Below are positions 1-7,499 of a stretch of DNA of 54,972 nucleotides, one piece after another. The first letter of the stretch is position 1. Each line of letters opens with the position of its first letter. The stretch comes from a virus, in the IMG/VR virus record IMGVR_UViG_3300023179_008764, positions 1-54,972 of that record. One strand, written 5' to 3'. The notes beneath the pieces are model-generated. The model did not search any database, was not told where the DNA came from, and saw only the letters and a list, made by a program, of their open reading frames with translations. A program made the position numbers and the translations under genes.

Positions 1-1060
1 GCTTTACATCTTGTGCAATCAGACCATATGTTTTTTCGCCTTGTATTTCTTTAGGTGCATTAGTATTATAAGTAAATTCATATCCAGTTAGGCTTGTCGT
101 CTTTTCAATAGCATTTTCTATAGGGTTTAAATCTTCTTTGAGTCTTAAATCGGATGAAGTAAATGCTACAACGTCTTGTCCTACTCTTAATGTACCCTGA
201 ACAAAACCATCATCATATACACTGAACGGACCAGATATACCAGTTGCTCCAGTTACAGAAAGAGGCTTATTAATATTTACCTGTGCTTCAGAAACTTCTA
301 TAAAAATTGGATCTAAATTAATCCTTACACGAGTTCCAACTGTATCAAGAGAAATACCTGCACCTGCAATAAACGCGGTTGATAATAATTCTCCAATCGG
401 TATAGCTTCAAGATTACCGGATCTTCTACCAACAATAGTATTAACATCTAACGCTAAATCGGTTGGCGAATTTGTATACCCATCTATATTAGCCTTAACA
501 GAATTTAAAGGCATAGTAGCAAGATATTCGTTTGTTATGCCCTGTTTTCTCAATGCAATAGGTTCAGAGTAAGAAGGCTTAACAATTGTTATATTATCTA
601 CAACACCGGAATCGAGATTATTTGAATATATTCCGCCTTGTTTTACAGATAGTTGACCGTCTTGATTAAGAGTAAAGTTTGAAGAGTCATATTTTATAGA
701 AGTATCAAACGCAGAAAAATCTGAGGGGCTTGGAGGATAGCTTGCTGTTTCAGCGGTATAAATTAATTTAGTTGTATTATCGTAAATTATATCACCAACA
801 CTAACGCCTTTTGCATTTACAATAGCTTGAGCTTCTGACGTAAAATTTCCTGAACTATCATATAATTGAGCAACCTTTCCTAGATTTTGAATTCCAACAG
901 GCCAACCACCAATCGTAGTACCATCACCTATAAACAATCTTTTTGTATCAACACAAAAGCCTGGTTCGGCAGAATCAAAAACAACCCCGGTACCATTAGC
1001 TGTTAAGCGTTGATCGTTAGTACCCTGCCTTATTAAAATTTTGGTTATAGTATCTGCCAT
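1..1060 (-). CDS. Tail fibre protein with S74-type C-terminal chaperone domain (partial)
   Basis: Open reading frame of 353 codons that runs off the left edge of the window. The N-terminus (about residues 5-45, with GTGVVFDSAEP and LFIGDGTT) resembles the N-terminal domain of phage tropism-determinant and tail-fibre proteins. The last visible part has TSSDLRLKEDLNPI and YGLIAQDV, the hallmarks of the S74 intramolecular chaperone domain, which trimerises the fibre and then cleaves itself off at the Ser in the SDxRLK motif. The middle is beta-rich and not otherwise recognisable. It would act in host recognition. The ATG is preceded at 5 bases by a late-type box AATAAATA. The C-terminus of the chaperone lies outside the window. 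Confidence 0.85.
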   Translation of the reverse strand, partial: MADTITKILIRQGTNDQRLTANGTGVVFDSAEPGFCVDTKRLFIGDGTTIGGWPVGIQNLGKVAQLYDSSGNFTSEAQAIVNAKGVSVGDIIYDNTTKLIYTAETASYPPSPSDFSAFDTSIKYDSSNFTLNQDGQLSVKQGGIYSNNLDSGVVDNITIVKPSYSEPIALRKQGITNEYLATMPLNSVKANIDGYTNSPTDLALDVNTIVGRRSGNLEAIPIGELLSTAFIAGAGISLDTVGTRVRINLDPIFIEVSEAQVNINKPLSVTGATGISGPFSVYDDGFVQGTLRVGQDVVAFTSSDLRLKEDLNPIENAIEKTTSLTGYEFTYNTNAPKEIQGEKTYGLIAQDVK

Positions 1061-1065
1061 ATGTT

Positions 1066-1073
1066 TATTTATT
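1066..1073 (-). promoter_or_regulatory. Late-type promoter box for the tail fibre gene
   Basis: AATAAATA on the - strand, 5 bases upstream of the ATG at 1060. It matches the T4 gp55-dependent late box TATAAATA in 7 of 8 positions. Confidence 0.6.
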
Positions 1074-1093
1074 AGTTTATTGATATATACAAC

Positions 1094-1101
1094 GATAAAT
1101 A
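1094..1101 (+). promoter_or_regulatory. Late-type promoter box
   Basis: GATAAATA 5 bases before the GTG at 1107. It faces away from the tail-fibre box, so a roughly 45-base divergent promoter region serves both strands. Confidence 0.55.
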
Positions 1102-1106
1102 CTTAT

Positions 1107-1340
1107 GTGAAAAAGCTTTATTCTGCGGTATTATCTGGAAAAAGCACTATAGAAGTTTTTGATGTATTAAAGGGTATAAAAACTTATAGTCTTAATTTAG
1201 GCAACGTAGAAATAGTTAATGGTCCTGTAGTTACACAGGATAAGATGACTGTTGTTGTCAAAGATGCATCCGGCATACTAAAGGGTAAAGTTTATAGCCT
1301 CAAAACAGGTATTTTAACTTATTCTTTTGCCGTAAGATGA
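1107..1340 (+). CDS. Small protein of unknown function
   Basis: 77 residues from the GTG at 1107, chosen because a late-type box sits 5 bases upstream; the frame is open further upstream to a TTG at 1041 but that would run into the tail-fibre gene. The sequence is beta-rich with two similar strands (VLKGIKTYSLNLG and LKGKVYSLKTGILTYSF), suggesting a small repeated beta fold. Its stop overlaps the ATG of the next gene (ATGA), so the two are probably translated together. No family is recognised. Confidence 0.6.
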   Translation: MKKLYSAVLSGKSTIEVFDVLKGIKTYSLNLGNVEIVNGPVVTQDKMTVVVKDASGILKGKVYSLKTGILTYSFAVR

Positions 1341-1846
1341 AAAGTAGAAAAGGTTCAAAAGGTAGCGGTAATACAGGTGCTTTAAAGCAATTAAAAGCTG
1401 ATGTAAGCAGTATATATAAAACTGTTTATCAAGGCAACGGTAAACCTTCTATTATTACACAACTAGCTGGGTTTGAAAGTCGCTTGACTACAGAAAACGA
1501 GCTTTTAAAAAGACAAATTACTGAATTGAGTCAAGATATAAGATTGCGAATAGTTGATTCAGTTAACATCGCAAATGATAGGTGTAAATCTACAGAAGAA
1601 AATTTTGATTTAAAAATTAAAAATTTAGACAAAGAAATAGAATTAAAGTTTAAAAATATAACTGATGTGGTAAACGAAAAATTTAATAGCATTGCTTATC
1701 AAATTAAACAAGAATTTGATAAACGTAAAATAGATTCAACCGGTTCATGGAATTTTAAAGTAGCTATCATTACATCTATACTAGCTTCTTTTACTTCTGT
1801 TTTTGTCGTTTTACTAGCTGAATTTTTAAAGAGAATATCTAGTTGA
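1337..1846 (+). CDS. Coiled-coil protein with one C-terminal membrane segment
   Basis: 169 residues. A basic Gly/Ser/Lys-rich N-terminus is followed by a motif around residues 36-52 (YQGNGKPSIITQLAGFESRL), then heptad-like helices to about residue 135, and one hydrophobic segment at about 142-164 ending in LKRISS. The topology (long soluble coil, single C-terminal anchor) is seen in phage holin-associated and inner-membrane proteins, and its position beside the tail-fibre gene is where T4-like phages often keep lysis or adsorption-linked genes. No lytic motif is present, so the function is open. Confidence 0.65.
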   Translation: MKSRKGSKGSGNTGALKQLKADVSSIYKTVYQGNGKPSIITQLAGFESRLTTENELLKRQITELSQDIRLRIVDSVNIANDRCKSTEENFDLKIKNLDKEIELKFKNITDVVNEKFNSIAYQIKQEFDKRKIDSTGSWNFKVAIITSILASFTSVFVVLLAEFLKRISS

Positions 1847-1864
1847 TCTAGAAAGAACATCACA

Positions 1865-1870
1865 TACAAT
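1865..1870 (+). promoter_or_regulatory. Possible -10 box
   Basis: TACAAT 7 bases before the GTG at 1878, the same spacing as the TATAAT boxes in front of other non-structural genes in this window. One mismatch to consensus. Confidence 0.3.
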
Positions 1871-1877
1871 TGACTAT

Positions 1878-2453
1878 GTGAATATATTAGATGTGAGTCT
1901 TGTAGATGAACCGCTAGATGTTAGCGCGTTTTCTTACCTAACAGATAATGATTACCCTTGCGCGCTCTTAGGTGTACAAATAAAAAATCTTTACGATCAA
2001 AAAAGACTTCAATTTAATTCTGCTTATAATTCTGTAGATGTTATTCATTGCGTCCCTAACGAACATATTATGCCAAAATTTTTTAGAGGAATAAAACTAA
2101 ATTTAAATTCTAATTTAACACCACTAATTGAAAAGCTAGACACACTAAATTTTACAAATAAAAATATTATTAACAATTATAAAAATATTTTATCTGAATT
2201 TAATTTGACTACTAACAATTGTTACGCCTTTTTACAAAAAGGTACATATCCTATTGACAGCGAATGTTTAGATTTTTGCACTAAAATAAATGAACCTATT
2301 GAAACAATTTATGAAAATATTTTTTCTAATACTGATGTAGCTACATTTCAAAATTACGGATATTTGGTTATTTATATTTTAAGTAATAAAAATGTAAGCA
2401 AAACTACTACAAAAGATTTTATTTTTTCTGCGGTAAAAAATTACAGTAATTAA
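1878..2453 (+). CDS. Protein of unknown function
   Basis: 191 residues starting at GTG. Asn-rich, mixed alpha/beta, five scattered Cys, no signal peptide or membrane segment. It sits between the small membrane-protein pair and nrdA on the same strand. I recognise no family. The good codon structure and lack of any competing frame support it as a real gene. Confidence 0.55.
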   Translation: MNILDVSLVDEPLDVSAFSYLTDNDYPCALLGVQIKNLYDQKRLQFNSAYNSVDVIHCVPNEHIMPKFFRGIKLNLNSNLTPLIEKLDTLNFTNKNIINNYKNILSEFNLTTNNCYAFLQKGTYPIDSECLDFCTKINEPIETIYENIFSNTDVATFQNYGYLVIYILSNKNVSKTTTKDFIFSAVKNYSN

Positions 2454-2474
2454 CCAATTATTACTGTTAAAAGT

Positions 2475-2482
2475 TATAAATA
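2475..2482 (+). promoter_or_regulatory. Late-type promoter box for nrdA
   Basis: Perfect TATAAATA, 9 bases upstream of the nrdA ATG, longer than the usual 5-base spacing here. Confidence 0.65.
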
Positions 2483-2491
2483 ATTTTTTCT

Positions 2492-4756
2492 ATGAGCGTT
2501 CAAATTTCTGTAAAAAAACGAAACGGTAAATTAGAAAAATTTGATATAGAAAAAATTAATCGAGTAATATCATGGGCATGTGAAGGAGTTACAGGTGTTA
2601 GTCTTTCTGAGATTGAGATTAATGCTAAGCTAAACATCTCTGAAGGTATTAATACTAAGGAAATACATCAAGTATTAATCGAGTCTGCAGCTAATTTAAT
2701 TACTTTAGATAAACCAAATTATCAGCTAGTCGCAGGCAGATTGCTTAGCTATCAATTAAGAAAAGACGTTTGGGGCGGCAAAACGCCCCCTAGATTATTA
2801 GATTTAATTTATTCCGGAATTAGAAAAAAAATATATGATGAATCTATTCTTAAAAAATATACAGAAGACGAAATTAATAAGGTAAATGAATTTGTTGATC
2901 ATGATAGAGATTTTATTTTTACATATTCCGGTATTAAACAGTTATGCGACAAATACTTGATTAAAAATAGAATTACAAATCAAATATTTGAGACACCGCA
3001 ATTTGCATACATTCTTATAGCTATGTACGGGTTTGCAAATTATCCTGAAGAAACGAGATTAGAGTATGTAAGGCGCTTTTATAATGCTATATCAAGACAT
3101 AAAATTAATTTACCAACTCCAGTAATGGCAGGATTGCGAACAAATTCAAAAAGCTATGCAAGTTGTTGCTTAGTGGGTGTTGATGATACCAAAGAATCAA
3201 TCACTGCATCTGGTACTGCTGTATCTATTGCTACTGCAAGCCGTTGCGGAATTGGAATAGATGTATCAAGAATTAGAGCTATCGGAGCCCCTGTTAACAA
3301 TGGTGAAGTTGTCCATACAGGTGTTATTCCTTTTTTAAAGATATTTGAAGCGTCTGTTAAGGCATGGCAGCAAAATGGTCTTAGAGGTGGATCGGCTACC
3401 ACAAACATTCAGTGGTGGCACTATGAAATAGAAGATGTAGTAGTATTAAAAAATAATGCAGGTACTGATGATAATAGAGTTCGTAAGCTTGATTACACAG
3501 TCGGTATGTCAAAATTATTTTATGATCGTGTAATTAAAGATGAAGATGTGACTCTTTTTAGTCCTCACGAAGTACCGCAATTGTTTGAAGCATGGGGTAC
3601 ACCTAAGTTTGATAAAGTTTATACAGAATGTGAAGAAGATAGAAAGATTAAACAAAGAAAAAGAATATCTGCTCGTAAATTATTTTCTTTAATTGTAAAA
3701 GAGCGTGTAGAAACAGGTAGAATTTACATTCTTAATGTAGATACAGCTAACGAACACGGTTCATGGATAGACAAGATTACTATGAGCAATCTTTGCACAG
3801 AAGTTATTCACCCTACTATACCGTTAAAAGATTATAACGATCCAGATGCAGAAATTGGTATGTGTATACTTTCTGCTATTAATATGCTAGAAATCAGGGA
3901 TTGGAAAGATTTAGAAAAAACTTGTGATCTTGCAGTAAGATTTTTAGAAGAAATAATTGATATACAAACCTATTTTAATAAAGCTGCAGAAAATTTTGCT
4001 AAAAAAAGAAGAAGCTTAGGAATTGGAATTACTAATTTAGCGGCTTATTTAGCTAAAAATAAATTATCTTATAATTCTAAAGCGGCATTAAATGCTGTTG
4101 ACGAATGGATGGAGTATTTTCAGTATTCATTGCTTAAATCTAGCTTACAATTAGCACGCGAAAAAGGTCGTTGTGAAAAATTTCATACTTCTAAGTATTC
4201 TAAAGGTATACTACCTATAGATACTTTTAAAAAGAAATTAAATGATTTAGTTAAAAGAAAATATTCGTTGGATTGGGAGACACTACGTACTGAAATTTTA
4301 AAAGACGGTTTAAGACATTGTACACTGTCAAGCTGTATGCCTTGTGAGTCTAGTTCAGTTATTCAAAGTTCTACTAACGGTGTTGAGCCTATTAGATCTC
4401 TTGTAACATTTAAAATGTCTAAAATGGGTAAGCTTCCAGTTCTTGCTCCTGGTATAGGAAAATATTCAGATAATTATGAGTTTGCTTATGATTTTAAAGA
4501 CAATATAGGTATATTAAATGTTAATGCTATTATTCAAAAATATATAGATATGGCTATTTCTACTAATGTTTATTATAACTACAGTCATTATGAGAATAAT
4601 ACATTACCCGATTCTAAGGTAATGAAGGAAATAATGTACGCTTATAGCGTTGGTTTAATTAGTCTTTATTATAATAATACGGATGACGGTGATAAAGAAC
4701 AACTTATAACTAAAGATAGAGAGATGGATTGTTCTAGCGGTGCGTGTAAGTTATAA
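2492..4756 (+). CDS. nrdA: Ribonucleoside-diphosphate reductase, class Ia alpha subunit
   Basis: 754 residues, full length for the family. Reduces NDPs to dNDPs for phage DNA synthesis with the NrdB partner encoded downstream. An ATP-cone domain occupies about residues 1-95. The catalytic barrel carries the redox Cys pair partner near 225 (ASCCLVGVDD), the NLCTE motif at 433-437 with the thiyl-radical Cys435 and Glu437, and Cys458 (MCILSAIN). The C-terminal tail ends CSSGACKL, the shuttle Cys pair that takes electrons from thioredoxin or glutaredoxin. All active-site residues are present. It is separated from nrdB by an unrelated low-complexity gene, and each has its own late-type box. Confidence 0.97.
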   Translation: MSVQISVKKRNGKLEKFDIEKINRVISWACEGVTGVSLSEIEINAKLNISEGINTKEIHQVLIESAANLITLDKPNYQLVAGRLLSYQLRKDVWGGKTPPRLLDLIYSGIRKKIYDESILKKYTEDEINKVNEFVDHDRDFIFTYSGIKQLCDKYLIKNRITNQIFETPQFAYILIAMYGFANYPEETRLEYVRRFYNAISRHKINLPTPVMAGLRTNSKSYASCCLVGVDDTKESITASGTAVSIATASRCGIGIDVSRIRAIGAPVNNGEVVHTGVIPFLKIFEASVKAWQQNGLRGGSATTNIQWWHYEIEDVVVLKNNAGTDDNRVRKLDYTVGMSKLFYDRVIKDEDVTLFSPHEVPQLFEAWGTPKFDKVYTECEEDRKIKQRKRISARKLFSLIVKERVETGRIYILNVDTANEHGSWIDKITMSNLCTEVIHPTIPLKDYNDPDAEIGMCILSAINMLEIRDWKDLEKTCDLAVRFLEEIIDIQTYFNKAAENFAKKRRSLGIGITNLAAYLAKNKLSYNSKAALNAVDEWMEYFQYSLLKSSLQLAREKGRCEKFHTSKYSKGILPIDTFKKKLNDLVKRKYSLDWETLRTEILKDGLRHCTLSSCMPCESSSVIQSSTNGVEPIRSLVTFKMSKMGKLPVLAPGIGKYSDNYEFAYDFKDNIGILNVNAIIQKYIDMAISTNVYYNYSHYENNTLPDSKVMKEIMYAYSVGLISLYYNNTDDGDKEQLITKDREMDCSSGACKL

Positions 4757-4765
4757 CTTGTTTAG

Positions 4766-4773
4766 CATAAATA
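4766..4773 (+). promoter_or_regulatory. Late-type promoter box
   Basis: CATAAATA 5 bases before the GTG at 4779. It decides the start of the following gene, whose frame is otherwise open back into nrdA. Confidence 0.6.
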
Positions 4774-4778
4774 ATATT

Positions 4779-5843
4779 GTGGCTACTAAAAATTTTGACA
4801 CAATTATAAACCAGATCAATGAAGGGCTTTTTGATAGAGCAAAAGCTAACGTTGCTGGTGCAGTTGGGACAGTAAAAGGAATAGGTGCTAGAGCTTCTGG
4901 TACCCTAGGAGCTGCTAAAGCTGCATTTACAGGAGATCAAGCTGCATTACAGGCTGCAGGTCAAAAAGCAGCAGCAGGTAAGCAGATGGGTGTAGATGCT
5001 AAAACGCAATCAATTGTTGGCTCGCATCAACAAAAGCTCACAAAAGCTATAAACGATTATGCTAACGATTTAAATAAGTTAAAATTATCTGATCCAAAAT
5101 CGGTAGATCAGCTAAAACAAGATTTAACTTCACAAATACAAAGTGCAGTTAAAGTTCCTACAGCGCCTGCGGCTGCTACCGGTACCCCATCGGCTGGTAC
5201 AGCTTCAGGTGCTGCAGGTTCGACGTCAACTTCAAGTGGCGCTCCAGCAGGGTCAACTGCAAGTACTGCTGCTTCATCTACTACCCCAGCGTCTACTACA
5301 GCTACTGCTCCTACAGCGCCTGCGGCTGCTAGCACCGCTGCATCTACACCGCCCGCTGGGTCTGCCGCTGCTTCACCAACAACCGGTACACCTTCAGCAA
5401 CTACAACATCGCCAACTGGTACATCAACAGCAACCACTACCCCATCGCCGACCACACCTACTTCTTTAGCTAATCCGGATTCTATTAAAGCTGCTGATGC
5501 TAAGCTAAAAGATTTAGGTAATCAAGAAAAAATATTAAAGGGTTTAATGGTATCTGATAGAAAGAATGCTGCACAATATACTGCTCAATTAAAAAGTTTA
5601 GATTCTGCAAAACAAGCTGCAATAAAAGAAAAACAGGCAGCTCAAGCAGCCTTAAAAAAAGCTACATCGGCAGCTAACATAAGTGCTTATAAAAATAAGC
5701 AACAAGCTGCTGGTATGAATTTAAATGCAAAACCTAATTTAACTAATGCTAGTTTTATACCGACGGGTTCTATGTTTAGTGAACTTTACAATTCATTAGA
5801 AAGCGGTTTAAAACTTTCAAAAAAGTTTAACTTGTTGTCGTAA
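4779..5843 (+). CDS. Low-complexity Ala/Thr/Ser/Pro-rich protein, probable virion component
   Basis: 354 residues from GTG 4779. Three parts: an N-terminal part (to about residue 115) beginning with an amphipathic stretch (NFDTIINQINEGLF) followed by an Ala/Gly helix; a linker of about 110 residues made almost only of Ala, Thr, Ser, Pro and Gly; and a charged helical part (to about 300) with a short hydrophobic tail. Base composition of the linker is far richer in GC than the surroundings. The N-terminus resembles the short FxxxhxE peptides that target T4 internal proteins to the prohead, and the gene has a late box, so a structural or packaged role is likely. No homologous family is recognised. 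Confidence 0.75.
   Translation: MATKNFDTIINQINEGLFDRAKANVAGAVGTVKGIGARASGTLGAAKAAFTGDQAALQAAGQKAAAGKQMGVDAKTQSIVGSHQQKLTKAINDYANDLNKLKLSDPKSVDQLKQDLTSQIQSAVKVPTAPAAATGTPSAGTASGAAGSTSTSSGAPAGSTASTAASSTTPASTTATAPTAPAAASTAASTPPAGSAAASPTTGTPSATTTSPTGTSTATTTPSPTTPTSLANPDSIKAADAKLKDLGNQEKILKGLMVSDRKNAAQYTAQLKSLDSAKQAAIKEKQAAQAALKKATSAANISAYKNKQQAAGMNLNAKPNLTNASFIPTGSMFSELYNSLESGLKLSKKFNLLS
5157..5331 (+). repeat. 22-base in-frame direct repeat inside the Ala/Thr/Pro linker
   Basis: Positions 5157-5178 and 5310-5331 are identical, 153 bases (51 codons) apart and in the same frame, encoding PTAPAAA twice. This is the footprint expected of linker growth by slippage or recombination. Confidence 0.8.
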
Positions 5844-5868
5844 TTGCAATTTAAGAGAGATTATTTAT

Positions 5869-5876
5869 AATAAATA
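5869..5876 (+). promoter_or_regulatory. Late-type promoter box for nrdB
   Basis: AATAAATA 6 bases before the nrdB ATG. A TATAAT overlaps it on its 5' side, so both early and late polymerase forms could start here. Confidence 0.6.
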
Positions 5877-5882
5877 ACTCTA

Positions 5883-6944
5883 ATGAAATCTGTGCTTAAT
5901 GTAAAGAATATTGACTATACAAAGCAGCCATTATTTTTTGGCGAAGATTTAAATTTACAACGGTATGATAGGTTTAAATATCCTATCTTTTTTGAACTGT
6001 TTAAGAAGCAAGAAGAATTTTTTTGGTGGCCTCATGAAATAGCTTTAGCTAAAGATAAAAGCGATTATAGAGATTTGTCGAGTGAAGAACGTTTTGTTTT
6101 TGATACTAACTTAAGATTTCAAACCCTTGGGGATAGTATGTTATCTAGGTCTATACATTCGTTAAAAGAACATGTAACTAATCCTGAATTAGAGATATGT
6201 ATGAATACTTGGGCAAGGTTTGAAGGTATTCATAGCTATTCTTATTCATATTTGCTTAATAATGTACATCCTGACGCATCTAAATTTTTTGACAGTATTA
6301 TGGAGGATAAAGAGATTGTTTCTCGTGCAGAGTTAATTAGGTCTAATTATGATAAAATTTTAGGTGATGATAAAAAAGATCTAAAAGATAAAGTCTTTAA
6401 TTGTGTTTTAGCAACTAACGTAATGGAAGGATTGGTATTTTATATTTCTTTTGCATGTTCGTTTTATTTTGGCTACAGAGGTAAGATGGAAGGAAATGCA
6501 AAAATTATAAAATTTATTCAGAGAGATGAGGCGTTACATTTTGGTATTACACAAAATCTTTTAAAGATTTTTAAAGAAGAGGATAAGGAAGGGTTTACAT
6601 CAACATACAAAAAGAATGAAGATAAAATTTATGCAGTTTATGAGCAAGCTACTAAAAATGAAATTGAATGGGCTCAGTATCTTTTTAGCAAGGGCTCATT
6701 ATTAGGATTAAATGCAGGTGTCCTGGAAGGCTATTCAAAGTGGCTTTGTGACAATAGATTACGCTCTTTGGGATTAAAGAAAATTTATAATGTAAAGGAA
6801 AATCCTATTGCAGGGTGGTTAGATAGTTATCTAGATAGCAGTAAAGTGCAGGTAGCTCCACAAGAGACTGAAATCTCTACTTATAAAATTGGAGCTAGAG
6901 ATACTAATATTACAGAAGATATATTTGATGATATTAAGCTATGA
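5883..6944 (+). CDS. nrdB: Ribonucleoside-diphosphate reductase, class Ia beta subunit
   Basis: 353 residues. Holds the diiron-tyrosyl radical cofactor for NrdA. The metal ligands and radical site are all visible: Asp in TLGDSMLSRS, Glu and His in FEGIHSYSYSY with the radical Tyr four residues after the His, Glu in NVMEGLVFYISFA, and Glu/His in RDEALHFG. The C-terminal tail (EDIFDDIKL) is the part that docks on NrdA. The stop overlaps the next ATG (ATGA). Confidence 0.97.
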   Translation: MKSVLNVKNIDYTKQPLFFGEDLNLQRYDRFKYPIFFELFKKQEEFFWWPHEIALAKDKSDYRDLSSEERFVFDTNLRFQTLGDSMLSRSIHSLKEHVTNPELEICMNTWARFEGIHSYSYSYLLNNVHPDASKFFDSIMEDKEIVSRAELIRSNYDKILGDDKKDLKDKVFNCVLATNVMEGLVFYISFACSFYFGYRGKMEGNAKIIKFIQRDEALHFGITQNLLKIFKEEDKEGFTSTYKKNEDKIYAVYEQATKNEIEWAQYLFSKGSLLGLNAGVLEGYSKWLCDNRLRSLGLKKIYNVKENPIAGWLDSYLDSSKVQVAPQETEISTYKIGARDTNITEDIFDDIKL

Positions 6945-7174
6945 TACATTCTGAGACACTTAAAGAGTTAACCGAAGACGAATTATCAATATTATTTTAC
7001 ATATGCGGTCACCCTAAAGTATTAGGCAGTATGGTTCAACCAAAAATTGAATTTATTAAAATGTTTAAGAGAGATGCCTTGTTAAAACTAATTGAAATTT
7101 TTAAAGGCCATGCACTGGAAGATAAAAAAAATATTTTTGATGATCTTTCAAAAAAACTATCCGCAAGCAACTAA
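6941..7174 (+). CDS. Small protein of unknown function coupled to nrdB
   Basis: 77 residues, helical and charged, overlapping the nrdB stop by four bases, so it is probably made from the same message. No motif is recognised. The stop codon lies inside the first hairpin of the structured element that follows. Confidence 0.6.
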   Translation: MIHSETLKELTEDELSILFYICGHPKVLGSMVQPKIEFIKMFKRDALLKLIEIFKGHALEDKKNIFDDLSKKLSASN

Positions 7175-7254
7175 ATAAAATTTAGAAGGAGCAATTGTAC
7201 TACGTACACTAGGGGCGGGATGGTGGGCGCCTTTTTGAAGGCGACTAGTGTATA
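7171..7254 (+). ncRNA. Candidate structured RNA element (unclassified)
   Basis: An unusually GC- and G-rich island in an AT-rich genome with nested perfect inverted repeats. Stem 1: CTAAAT/ATTTAG (7171-7176 with 7180-7185). Stem 2: TACACTAG/CTAGTGTA (7205-7212 with 7245-7252). Stem 3, inside stem 2: CGCCTT/AAGGCG (7228-7233 with 7238-7243, loop TTTG). A purine-rich asymmetric bulge (7213-7227) holds four G-runs. A perfect AGAAGGAG lies at 7184-7191, followed by TTG and a four-codon frame to a stop. It would be the 3' end of the nrdB transcript, because the next gene has its own promoter box. I could not match it to a known riboswitch class. Confidence 0.5.
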
Positions 7255-7272
7255 GAATTTTTATGGTTTTTT

Positions 7273-7280
7273 ATTAAATA
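7273..7280 (+). promoter_or_regulatory. Late-type promoter box (variant)
   Basis: ATTAAATA, 5 bases before the ATG at 7286. It differs from the common NATAAATA form at one base. Confidence 0.45.
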
Positions 7281-7285
7281 TTAGT

Positions 7286-7483
7286 ATGAGTATTACGCTG
7301 TCGGCAGCTGACTCAATGCTTTTAAATTCTGCATTATACAAAGAATTTTTAAGAGAAAGAGAAGAAATTCTTAAAAATAAATGGTATATGTCTGAAAAAG
7401 AAGGCAAAGATGTTGGCTTTGAACGCGCTTTATTAAATTGGGTATCAAATTATAGAACAGAGTGGAAAAAAGAAAAAAGATAG
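7286..7483 (+). CDS. Small conserved-type phage protein of unknown function
   Basis: 65 residues. The stretch EFLREREEILKNKWYMSE and the following GFERALLNW resemble a short helical protein often seen in T4-like phages (family recall, not a search). All-helical, charged, no Cys. Function unknown. Confidence 0.6.
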   Translation: MSITLSAADSMLLNSALYKEFLREREEILKNKWYMSEKEGKDVGFERALLNWVSNYRTEWKKEKR

Positions 7484-7484
7484 T

Positions 7485-7490
7485 TATAAT
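7485..7490 (+). promoter_or_regulatory. -10 box for the GMP-reductase-like gene
   Basis: TATAAT 9 bases before the TTG start at 7500. No clear -35 hexamer is seen. Confidence 0.45.
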
Positions 7491-7499
7491 AAACCTGTT

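Noticed and set aside
5108-5469. Val/Asp-rich (-) and Leu/Gln-rich (+) open frames
   Set aside because: Both are frame shadows of the Ala/Thr/Pro linker gene and lack starts with a promoter box.
7171-7260. preQ1 riboswitch
   Set aside because: The presence of queue genes made it tempting, but the stems, loop sequence and position after nrdB do not match preQ1 class I or II architecture, and the next gene is not a queuosine gene.
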